A DNA stretch of 5,855 nucleotides from JAJKIP01 sp040509055 (GTDB taxonomy: Bacteria > Bacteroidota > Bacteroidia > Chitinophagales > Chitinophagaceae). A program made the translations under genes and the position numbers. The notes beneath the pieces are model-generated. The model saw only the letters and a program-made list of their open reading frames with translations. It was not told the DNA's origin and did not search any database. The stretch is from contig JBEVLT010000432.1 in the NCBI GenBank assembly GCA_040509055.1, positions 1 through 5,855 on the forward strand. Reading direction: 5' to 3'. Shown piece after piece: positions 1 through 5,698 of this stretch (positions are counted from its first letter, which is position 1; each line of letters starts with the position of its first letter).

Positions 1-29
1 TTGCACCGGGAAGCACCCTGCATCTCCTG

Positions 30-455
30 CTATCGTCTTTTCAACGTTTCTATTTCGGCTTTCAGCTGGTCGATCTGTGTTTGCTGCTCCTGGATGGCTG
101 CTACCAGCACCGGGATCAGCTCTTCCATGTTCACATTGCCGGTAACGACCTGGCGGTATGAATTTTTACCGGCCATATAGGAATGGCGTTTTTTATACAC
201 CAGTTCGGGAAATACCTGCTGAAACTCTTCCGTGATAAACCCGTAGTGAACACCACCGGATAATTTCAGGTGTTTAAAGCCTGTTGTATTGTATTCAAAA
301 CTGGCCGGCCTGAGCGAAACGATCTGGCTCAGCGGGCTATCGATCGGCTGTATGTTTTTCTTGATATTGTTGTCGGCCAGGTCCTGGGCAAACACCTGTT
401 GCGTGAGGGTAAAAAAAGCAATGAGCAGGCATATTGATTGAATGTTACGTAACAT
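30..455 (-). CDS. Exported stand-alone S74-type (endosialidase chaperone) domain protein
   Basis: A 141-residue protein that is almost entirely an intramolecular chaperone / peptidase S74 domain, the fold found at the C-terminus of phage tail spikes and many Bacteroidota surface proteins. Residues 1-23 form a signal peptide (hydrophobic core 8-18, likely cut after VFA). The domain starts at once: the NNIKKNIQPI motif (29-38) matches the family's 'DxRLKKNI' signature, SLRPASFEY (47-55) and YGFITEEFQQVFPELV (71-86) are further hallmarks, and the end (about 110-141) is a 'EELIPVLVAAIQEQQ' helix running into a predicted coiled coil, as is usual for trimerisation. The serine normally opening the signature is alanine here (Ala27), so self-cleavage is not expected. 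I chose the ATG at 455 because it gives a normal signal peptide after an A/T-rich leader; in-frame starts at 494 (ATG) and 521 (GTG) would put 13 or 22 odd residues in front. Family membership is confident; the client or role is unknown. Confidence 0.85.
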   Translation of the reverse strand: MLRNIQSICLLIAFFTLTQQVFAQDLADNNIKKNIQPIDSPLSQIVSLRPASFEYNTTGFKHLKLSGGVHYGFITEEFQQVFPELVYKKRHSYMAGKNSYRQVVTGNVNMEELIPVLVAAIQEQQTQIDQLKAEIETLKRR

Positions 456-488
456 CGTAAATAGTTTAAATAAAAAAATAAAACGAGT

Positions 489-511
489 TGCCATGTTGGT
501 ACGGCATGGCA
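489..511 (-). terminator. Possible hairpin terminator after the small protein gene
   Basis: A perfect 7-bp inverted repeat (TGCCATG / CATGGCA) with a 9-nt loop lies 15 bp beyond the stop at 526. On the minus strand it is followed after about five bases by a T-rich run (TTTTATTTTTTTATTT), which resembles an intrinsic terminator. The stem is short and the T run is not directly adjacent, so it may instead be a leader structure of the S74-domain gene. If it terminates, the two minus-strand genes are separate transcription units. Confidence 0.35.
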
Positions 512-525
512 GGCGAAGCACGTAA

Positions 526-840
526 TTATCCGTTGGGAGGCGGCGTCAGCGTATCCAGGCAGATATCGGGAAGTGAGGTGTAACAGTGTTGCGTATGCTC
601 AACCGGCGTAAAGAAAACGATAAGGCCATTTGCAGGAGGAAGAGTGGTTTCAAACAACTCATCTGCGGCTTCGCCTTTTGCCTTATTGTTGTTTTTGTTC
701 TCCTGTTCCTGCTCTGCCATTGCTTCGGTCACGGGCAGATCTTTACCCGGGCTGGTCAGCGAAAGGAGCGTGTCGCTGCCTTTGATCAGCAGCAGGCCGA
801 TGAAGAACAGGCCGATGATATGACGGGTAAATGCAGGCAT
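526..840 (-). CDS. Small hypothetical protein with an N-terminal hydrophobic segment
   Basis: A 104-residue protein I cannot assign to a family. Residues 7-20 (HIIGLFFIGLLLIK) form a hydrophobic stretch that could be a signal anchor or an uncleaved signal peptide. A charged, Gln/Glu/Asn/Lys-rich low-complexity linker follows (about 40-62), then a more ordered segment (about 70-104) with HTQHCYTSLPDICLDTL and a proline-rich tail ending TPPPNG. Two cysteines (Cys86 and Cys93) and two nearby histidines are the only obvious candidates for binding or disulphide formation. The start is the ATG at 840. It is read as a real gene rather than a shadow because it has a coherent membrane-anchored layout, sits in the same orientation as the S74 gene 70 bp downstream, and no better frame covers the region; the plus-strand frame there is a weaker candidate without family features. 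An envelope location is inferred. Confidence 0.6.
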   Translation of the reverse strand: MPAFTRHIIGLFFIGLLLIKGSDTLLSLTSPGKDLPVTEAMAEQEQENKNNNKAKGEAADELFETTLPPANGLIVFFTPVEHTQHCYTSLPDICLDTLTPPPNG

Positions 841-851
841 CGTTTGTGCTG

Positions 852-859
852 CAAAAATA
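852..859 (-). promoter_or_regulatory. Candidate -7 element for the small protein gene
   Basis: On the minus strand this reads TATTTTTG, a full match to the Bacteroidota sigma-ABfr -7 consensus TAnnTTTG, 11 bp before the ATG at 840. The implied leader would be under 10 nt and no -33 TTG is seen about 19-21 bp upstream, so it may be a chance match in an A/T-rich stretch. Confidence 0.25.
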
Positions 860-920
860 ACATAGCTGTTATAAAATGGTTGAATGATCCGTGCTGTTTT
901 TTCCGGTTATAGCAATTCAT

Positions 921-928
921 TATATTTA
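921..928 (+). promoter_or_regulatory. Candidate -7 element for the esterase gene
   Basis: TATATTTA matches TAnnTTTG at all but the last base and lies 13 bp before the ATG at 942. A T-run around 897-902 is at roughly the right distance for a degenerate -33 box, but there is no clear TTG. Support is weak. Confidence 0.2.
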
Positions 929-941
929 ATAAAAATGCTGT

Positions 942-1835
942 ATGAAATATTCCTGCCGTTTGTACATTCTTTTGCTTGCCTTTACCTGTTTTTTTCAACA
1001 ATTGATCGCACAGCCTGCCGGTAAAGTGATCGAATACAGGACCGTGAAAAGTACCATCCTCAACAGAACGGTCAATTATACGCTGTACCTGCCACCGGGT
1101 TATGACCAGTCGGAAAGGAGCTACCCGGTGGTGTACCTGCTGCATGGCTATACAGACGACAATACCGGCTGGCTGCAGTTTGGCGAGGTGAACCGGTATG
1201 CCGATAAAGCAATAGCGGAAGGAACGATCCCGCCGATGATCATTGTCATGCCGGATGCCGACTCCAGCTTTTATATCAATTCGTATGATGGAAAAGAGAA
1301 ATACGAAGATTTTTTTATTAAAGAATTTATACCTGCTGTTGAAAAAGCATACCGGGTCAAGGCGGAAAAGCGATACCGGGGTGTGGCCGGCCTGTCCATG
1401 GGCGGGTATGGTACCCTGATCTATGCATTGAAATACCCCGAGCTGTTTGCTGCTGCGGCACCGCTGAGTGCTGCCGTATCGGATGACAATGCCATCCTGT
1501 CCATGCCTGATGTCAATTGGGACCGCGTGTTTGGGCCGCTCTACGGCAGGGGACTAAAGGGAAAGGATCGTCTCACGCAGGCCTGGTATGACAATTCCAT
1601 CCTGGAAATAATCGGGTCAAAGACAACGGATGAACTGAAGAAGGTTCGCTACTGGATCGATTGCGGCGACGATGATTTTTTAACCAAAGGCAATTGCCTG
1701 CTGCATATCATGCTTACCGACCGGCAGGTGCCGCATGAATACCGCGTACGCGACGGGGCGCACAACTGGACCTACTGGCGTACAGGGATTATCGATGCCC
1801 TGCAGTTTATCGGCGAGAGCTTTCACCAGAAGTAA
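942..1835 (+). CDS. Exported esterase, alpha/beta-hydrolase of the esterase D / CE1-like family
   Basis: A 297-residue serine esterase predicted to act outside the cytoplasm. Residues 1-23 are a signal peptide (core LYILLLAFTCFF, likely cut near LIA-Q). The mature part has the full family layout: YTLYLPPGY (47-54), oxyanion-hole strand YPVVYLLHGY (61-70), the nucleophile elbow GLSMGGYG with Ser152, the acid in CGDDDFL (most likely Asp245), and the catalytic histidine in DGAHNWTYWR (His274). This GxHxWxYW ending is typical of carbohydrate-ester enzymes (acetyl xylan and feruloyl esterases, CE1) and of enterochelin-esterase-like relatives. Length is normal for the family and all triad residues are present. 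The start at 942 gives the signal peptide directly after an A/T-rich leader without a Shine-Dalgarno site. It converges with the GH26 gene, 4 bp apart, which favours a hemicellulose side-chain substrate, but the exact ester (acetyl, feruloyl or other) cannot be read from the sequence. Confidence 0.9.
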   Translation: MKYSCRLYILLLAFTCFFQQLIAQPAGKVIEYRTVKSTILNRTVNYTLYLPPGYDQSERSYPVVYLLHGYTDDNTGWLQFGEVNRYADKAIAEGTIPPMIIVMPDADSSFYINSYDGKEKYEDFFIKEFIPAVEKAYRVKAEKRYRGVAGLSMGGYGTLIYALKYPELFAAAAPLSAAVSDDNAILSMPDVNWDRVFGPLYGRGLKGKDRLTQAWYDNSILEIIGSKTTDELKKVRYWIDCGDDDFLTKGNCLLHIMLTDRQVPHEYRVRDGAHNWTYWRTGIIDALQFIGESFHQK

Positions 1836-1839
1836 ACAG

Positions 1840-2955
1840 CTACCGGTACATACTCTTCAGATTGTTTTCGAACAGGGTGAACGGGTCGTTGTAAAAACGG
1901 ATAAAATCCCGTTCGCTTGCCTGACCGGGATAGGGTGCATAATAATGGGTCGGGCTTTTCGTATCGTTGCGCCAAACCAGCACATAGGTGAGCCGGAGTC
2001 CTTTGGCCTTTACTGTCTTTAGCAGGGTTTGTGTCCACCAGGCCGTATCCGGTATGGATTCGAGCCCGGTTTCGGTAAAGGCGGCCAGCTTACCGGCTTT
2101 TTTTGCATAATCCGAAACGATCACCAGTTTTTTGACGCCGGCATCCAGGTCGTACCGGTCGCGGCCGAAGTCGGCATAGTTGTCCATGCCTACCATGTCC
2201 ACCCACGCATCGCCGGGGTAGCGTTCCAGGAATTCTGCTTCGGAGCGAAAGGTGCAGTCCGGCGAAAACGCATAAATGAAGTTGTGTACCTGCAGGCTGT
2301 CGCGCAGGTAAGTCACCGTGAAGCGCCACAATGCTTTGAACTCATCCGGCGTGCAATGCGCCTTGCCCCACCAGAACCAGTTGCCGTCAAATTCATGATA
2401 GGGACGAAAAATGACCGGTACCAGTTTGCCATCGTTGCCTTTCAGCGATTGCGCTAATCCGGCGATGGTGGCCAGGATGTCTTTGTACTGCTCATGATGC
2501 GAGCCGCCGGGAACCAGCAGCCGGACCGCCGGTACGGAAACGGAATCTTTCCAGTAAAAGCCACCGCCGGAAGCCGGGTTGTTGAAATGCCAGGACACAG
2601 TGGTGATCCCTCCCCGGTTATACGTAGCCACAATATTTTTATGAAGCGTCTCCTTTGCCCATTTTATTTCACTTTCCGGTCTGCCGGAGAGGCTGCTGAA
2701 ATCCACACCGATCACGGCAGGATGAGAGCCGGTAACCGATTTTACATCGGAACGATTTGCCTCGCCTGACCAGCCATGCCCGTACTCCGTGGCATGCTGG
2801 TGGCCAAACAGGATATGTTTTTTTGAAAGCCGGTCCAGGTTGCGCCGCAGCGCTTTGGTTTCTTTCGTGGCCTGCCGATCGATCAGGTGCTGCGCCATCC
2901 CATCGGCACACCATAGCAGGCTGAGAAGAACGCAGGCAATATGGGCTCGTTGCAT
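1840..2955 (-). CDS. Exported GH26 glycoside hydrolase, probable endo-beta-1,4-mannanase
   Basis: A 371-residue enzyme expected to cleave beta-1,4-mannan or glucomannan internally with retention of configuration. Residues 1-21 form a signal peptide (cut after GMA, before QH); Cys16 is preceded by Trp, so a lipoprotein signal is unlikely. The rest is one GH26 (beta/alpha)8 barrel: ILFGHQHATEYGHGW (48-62), AVIGVDFSSLSG (80-91), TVSWHFNNP (119-127), acid/base motif RPYHEFDGNWFWWG (184-197) with His187-Glu188, SPDCTF (231-236), WVDMVGMDNY (251-260) and nucleophile motif AAFTETG (291-297) with Glu295. The two glutamates are 107 residues apart, close to the spacing in the characterised Cellvibrio Man26A. 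No carbohydrate-binding module is attached. The gene begins 15 bp after the propeller gene and is probably cotranscribed with it. GH26 also contains beta-1,3-xylanases and lichenases, so the mannanase assignment is likely but not proven; endo versus exo action is also open. Confidence 0.92.
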   Translation of the reverse strand: MQRAHIACVLLSLLWCADGMAQHLIDRQATKETKALRRNLDRLSKKHILFGHQHATEYGHGWSGEANRSDVKSVTGSHPAVIGVDFSSLSGRPESEIKWAKETLHKNIVATYNRGGITTVSWHFNNPASGGGFYWKDSVSVPAVRLLVPGGSHHEQYKDILATIAGLAQSLKGNDGKLVPVIFRPYHEFDGNWFWWGKAHCTPDEFKALWRFTVTYLRDSLQVHNFIYAFSPDCTFRSEAEFLERYPGDAWVDMVGMDNYADFGRDRYDLDAGVKKLVIVSDYAKKAGKLAAFTETGLESIPDTAWWTQTLLKTVKAKGLRLTYVLVWRNDTKSPTHYYAPYPGQASERDFIRFYNDPFTLFENNLKSMYR

Positions 2956-2962
2956 AGGGTTG

Positions 2963-2973
2963 TAAACTGTTTA
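2963..2973. repeat. Short palindrome across the propeller stop codon
   Basis: TAAACTGTTTA is an 11-bp palindrome (5-bp arms, one-base centre) that covers the TAA stop of the propeller gene and ends 7 bp before the ATG of the GH26 gene. On the minus strand, TAAACAGTTTAC resembles TAAACTATTTAC just before the S74 gene (457-468), with 10 of 12 bases the same. It may reflect only the A/T-rich leaders common in this phylum. Confidence 0.3.
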
Positions 2974-4503
2974 GGGTTGTTTGATCGGGCCGGTATTGCT
3001 GACAAAGGCAATATAGCGGCTGTCCGGGCTCCAGCTGGGTGTATTGATGGTGCCCTGCCCGCCGTAGAGATAAGCGATCACGCGGGGCGCCCCGCCGCTT
3101 ACCGGCATCAGCCGCAGCAGTACCCGCTTGTAGAAGGGGTGATCGCCCACATCAATGGTGGAGGGGAAAGAAAGGAAGGCGATCCATTTCCCGTCAGGAG
3201 AAATATGCGGGAACCAGTTATTGTATTCGTCGAACGTGAGCTGCTCCTGCCCGCTGCCGTCCGGCTGCATCCGCCACAGCTGCATGGTACCGGTCTGGTT
3301 GGCGTTGTAGTAAATGAATTTTCCGTCGGGCGCATACTCGGGTCCATCGGCAAGACCTGTTTTGTGAAAGGTCAGCTGCACTTCGGGTCCGCCGTCGACG
3401 GGTTTTTTATAGATATTGTACACAGGGCTTTTGCTGATGCGCTGGGCAGTATAGACCACTTCTTTGCCGGAAGGGTCCCAGCCGTGCAGATAGGAAGGCG
3501 TGCTGTCGGTAACCAGTGTTGGTTCACCACCTGTAAGCGGCAGGTAGTAAATGGTGCTGCCGCCGCCCGGCATACCATCGCGGTGATGGCTGATGGCCAG
3601 CATTTTTCCGTCAAAGGAGATCACGTGATCGTTATTGTTGCGGTTGGCAAACCCGGTATTGAGTTTTTCCGGTGTGCCTCCTGCTACGGGGATCGTATAG
3701 ATGCTTCCTTTTTTGTTGAACAGAATTCTTTTCCCGTCAGGCATCCAGTTGGGCGCTTCTATCCTGCCTGCTTCTTCATAGATGATCGTGCGTTTGCCAT
3801 CGGCCACATTCATCAGTTCCAGCCGGCTGGCCAGCTCACCGTCGCGATAGCCGTTGTGCGTGTCGGGTACCGTTTGTTCTATCCGTACATTCCAGGCGAT
3901 GCCTTCTTCCCGTACACCGGCATTATGGCTGCAAAGAAACAATCCTGCCAGCGCTTCATCCGGCATATCCACGCGGTCGGTACGGCCTGTTTCCTGCAGG
4001 GGCTCGCCGGGATGGGCCGTACGCATAATGAAGGTATGGCCGGCACGTTCCAGCTGGACGATCTGTACATTTTTTTCCGGGGAGGAAAGCTGGTCTTCCA
4101 CGCGCATAGCGGCGCCGCGTTCAGGACGCCATTGCAATACGGTGAGGCCGTCGCCATGCACGGCAGCGGCGATATGTGCCGCATCATCCTGTTCGCCGGC
4201 GCGGACCATCCAGCCCATTTTGCGATGCGGGTCTGTGCCGGCGCCTGTCAGCTGTACATGGGCCGTCAGGATAAAATCTCCTTTGATCCTGCGGTAAGCA
4301 TAATGAAACTCGTCCCGCTTAAACCAGATATTGTAACCGCCGGCGCTCAGGTTGTACTGCTGGCTGGCGGTATGGTAGGCGGCATGGCCGCTGACCGCCG
4401 GGTGACCGATATCGGCATGGTGGGAGAAGGTACCTACGGGTTCATATTGAGCCATGCCCGTGATACAACCGAGCAATGCTCCTGCAAGCAATATAGATTT
4501 CAT
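2971..4503 (-). CDS. Exported TolB-like six-bladed beta-propeller protein with N-terminal jelly-roll-like domain
   Basis: A 510-residue exported protein of unknown substrate. Residues 1-18 form a signal sequence: either cleavage at GMA-Q, or lipoprotein processing at Cys13, since LLGC is lipobox-like. Residues about 20-212 look like a concanavalin-like jelly roll of the DUF1349 kind (YNIWFKRDEFHYAYRRIKGDF at 57-77, HRKMGWMVRAGEQDDAAHI at 93-111). Residues about 225-503 carry six PD40/WD40-like repeats, each ending a propeller blade: WMPDGKRILF (253-262), SFDGKMLAI (296-304), WDPSGKEVVY (342-351), YAPDGKFIYY (390-399), ISPDGKWIAF (434-443) and WSPDSRYIAF (491-500). This gives a complete six-bladed TolB-type propeller. 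No peptidase or other catalytic domain follows, so binding or scaffolding is inferred; TolB itself should not be assumed because there are no tol/pal neighbours. A TTG start at 4509 would add two residues and is better spaced from GGAAGG; I kept the ATG at 4503. It lies between the dehydrogenase and mannanase genes, likely in one transcript. Confidence 0.85.
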   Translation of the reverse strand: MKSILLAGALLGCITGMAQYEPVGTFSHHADIGHPAVSGHAAYHTASQQYNLSAGGYNIWFKRDEFHYAYRRIKGDFILTAHVQLTGAGTDPHRKMGWMVRAGEQDDAAHIAAAVHGDGLTVLQWRPERGAAMRVEDQLSSPEKNVQIVQLERAGHTFIMRTAHPGEPLQETGRTDRVDMPDEALAGLFLCSHNAGVREEGIAWNVRIEQTVPDTHNGYRDGELASRLELMNVADGKRTIIYEEAGRIEAPNWMPDGKRILFNKKGSIYTIPVAGGTPEKLNTGFANRNNNDHVISFDGKMLAISHHRDGMPGGGSTIYYLPLTGGEPTLVTDSTPSYLHGWDPSGKEVVYTAQRISKSPVYNIYKKPVDGGPEVQLTFHKTGLADGPEYAPDGKFIYYNANQTGTMQLWRMQPDGSGQEQLTFDEYNNWFPHISPDGKWIAFLSFPSTIDVGDHPFYKRVLLRLMPVSGGAPRVIAYLYGGQGTINTPSWSPDSRYIAFVSNTGPIKQP

Positions 4504-4510
4504 GTGCAAT

Positions 4511-4518
4511 GGTTTCCT
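4511..4518 (-). promoter_or_regulatory. Shine-Dalgarno-like purine stretch before the propeller gene
   Basis: On the minus strand the 19-bp gap between the dehydrogenase and propeller genes contains GGAAGGAA, one of few Shine-Dalgarno-like sequences in this window. Counting from its GGAAGG core, it is 12 nt from the ATG at 4503 and 6 nt from an in-frame TTG at 4509, so spacing alone favours the TTG. The protein differs by only two residues. Confidence 0.4.
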
Positions 4519-4522
4519 TCCG

Positions 4523-5569
4523 TCATTTCAGCGAGGCCAGGTCGATCACGAACCGGTACTTCACATCATTCTTAAGCATTCTTTCATAGGCTTCGTTGAT
4601 GTAGTCCATCGGGATCACTTCCACGTCGGCTACAATATTCTTTTCCGCGCAAAAATCCAGCATTTCCTGCGTTTCGGCTGTGCCGCCGATCATGGACCCG
4701 ATGAGGCTGCGGCGGTTGGTGATCAGGTCGAAGGGGTTGAGCTTCGGATGTTCCGCAGGCAGCCCCAGCACCATCAGTTTGCCCTGCACGGTCAGCAACC
4801 TGAGGAGCGGGTCGTAACTGTGGTTGCCCGCTATGGCATCCACGATCACATCGAAGTGGCTGCCGTATTTTTTCATCAGGTCTTTGTCGGTAGACAGGAT
4901 GAAATGATGCGCTCCGAGCTTCCTGGCATCGGCCTCCTTGGAAGGCGAGGTGCTGAGCATGGTCACTTCAGCGCCCATGGCCACGGCAAATTTCACGGCC
5001 ATATGACCCAGCCCACCCAGTCCTGCCACGGCTACTTTATCGCCCGGTTTCACACCGGCATATTTCAGGGGCGAATAAGTAGTAATGCCGGCGCAAAGCA
5101 ATGGAGCCACGCCCGGCAGGTACAGTTTATCCGATACCAGGTACACGTAACGTTCGTCGGTGACGATCTGCGTGCTGTAGCCTCCCTGCGCAATGCCGGA
5201 CTTGTCTCTTTCGTACCCGTTGTAAGTGCCCGTCATACCTTCTGCGCAATATTGTTCCATCAGGTCGTTGCAGGGTTTGCAGTGGCGGCAGGAGTCGATC
5301 ATCACGCCTACGCCGGCTGTATCGCCTTCCCTGAATTTTTTTACATGCGAACCGGTGCGGACCACCTTGCCGACGATCTCATGGCCCGGTACCATGGGAT
5401 AAATGGAGCCACCCCATTCGTCCCTTGCCTGGTGCAGGTCTGAATGGCAAACGCCGGAATATAAAATGTCGATCAGCACATCATGTTCACGAAGCTCTCT
5501 TCGTTCAAAATCGTAGGGAGTCAGGGGCGAGGCAGCGCTTTGTGCAGCATAACCTTTTACAGGGATCAT
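4523..5569 (-). CDS. NADP-type zinc alcohol dehydrogenase (cinnamyl-alcohol-dehydrogenase / YahK group)
   Basis: A 348-residue cytoplasmic medium-chain dehydrogenase/reductase that should interconvert aldehydes and primary alcohols, probably reducing aldehydes in the cell. Catalytic zinc ligands are visible in GVCHSDLH (Cys41), PGHE (His63-Glu64) and LLCAGIT (Cys159). The structural zinc is held by Cys94, Cys97, Cys100 and Cys108. The Rossmann domain has AGLGGLGHMAVKFA (182-195), and the STSPSK stretch (206-211) after the second strand corresponds to the phosphate-binding Ser/Lys set of plant CAD enzymes, so NADP(H) is preferred. The tail (YERMLKNDVKYRFVIDL, 328-344) is typical of this subfamily, and length is normal. 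No signal peptide is present. The ATG at 5569 follows an A-rich leader with no Shine-Dalgarno site. It is the first gene of the putative three-gene unit; its physiological substrate and its link to the glycan genes are unknown, and general aldehyde detoxification is the simplest guess. Confidence 0.93.
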   Translation of the reverse strand: MIPVKGYAAQSAASPLTPYDFERRELREHDVLIDILYSGVCHSDLHQARDEWGGSIYPMVPGHEIVGKVVRTGSHVKKFREGDTAGVGVMIDSCRHCKPCNDLMEQYCAEGMTGTYNGYERDKSGIAQGGYSTQIVTDERYVYLVSDKLYLPGVAPLLCAGITTYSPLKYAGVKPGDKVAVAGLGGLGHMAVKFAVAMGAEVTMLSTSPSKEADARKLGAHHFILSTDKDLMKKYGSHFDVIVDAIAGNHSYDPLLRLLTVQGKLMVLGLPAEHPKLNPFDLITNRRSLIGSMIGGTAETQEMLDFCAEKNIVADVEVIPMDYINEAYERMLKNDVKYRFVIDLASLK

Positions 5570-5611
5570 CTTTGCTTTTCGTTTGGGTAATGAAAATTGA
5601 CAGAACCATAG

Positions 5612-5630
5612 CCGGCGCTAACAGCGCCGG
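5612..5630. repeat. Perfect 8-bp GC-rich hairpin in the dehydrogenase leader
   Basis: CCGGCGCT-AAC-AGCGCCGG forms a perfect 8-bp stem with a 3-nt loop, extendable by a G-T wobble and flanking TA/TA on both sides. It ends 42 bp before the ATG at 5569. Neither strand has a T run directly after the stem, so it is not a classical terminator. It could be a 5' leader structure, an operator-like site, or a remnant of a small repeat. Confidence 0.5.
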
Positions 5631-5682
5631 TACGGTCGTAAAGTTCTTCAAAAACAGCTGAATAAGCGAATTGTTATTCCGG

Positions 5683-5698
5683 CGGATTAAATTATCCG
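5683..5698. repeat. Inverted repeat CGGAT-N6-ATCCG
   Basis: Two perfect 5-bp arms flank an A/T-only six-base centre (TAAATT), a layout common for dimeric regulator sites. It is about 115 bp upstream of the dehydrogenase start, a plausible operator position. A single copy of this length can occur by chance. Confidence 0.25.

Larger units (their letters stand above)
841..941. other. Divergent intergenic region
   Basis: A 101-bp A/T-rich region between the minus-strand small protein and the plus-strand esterase, so it should hold promoters for both directions. I see only partial matches to the Bacteroidota -7 element TAnnTTTG and no convincing -33 TTG at the right distance on either strand. No strong inverted repeat or riboswitch-like structure is apparent. 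Confidence 0.6.

Noticed and set aside
303..310. GGCCGGCC palindromes here and at 5703-5710 as a repeat pair
   Set aside because: They are short G/C palindromes, one inside a coding region, with no shared flanking sequence.
30..455. The S74 domain as evidence of a prophage
   Set aside because: No other phage structural, lysis, integrase or packaging gene is present, and the protein has a bacterial signal peptide; S74 domains are common in non-phage Bacteroidota surface proteins.
586..912. Plus-strand frame overlapping the small hypothetical protein
   Set aside because: It has a hydrophobic run, but this is the complement of the Glu/Gln/Asn/Lys-rich linker on the other strand; the minus-strand frame has the more natural N-terminal anchor and gene-like layout.
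2941..4575. A 544-codon plus-strand open frame opposite the propeller gene
   Set aside because: It lies antisense to a gene with a signal peptide and six PD40 repeats; its own translation shows no family motif and reads like the complement of G/C-biased codons.
4454..5443. A 329-codon plus-strand open frame opposite the dehydrogenase gene
   Set aside because: The minus strand encodes a complete zinc dehydrogenase with all zinc ligands. The plus-strand product is His/Gln/Phe-rich with no recognisable domain, as expected for a shadow frame.
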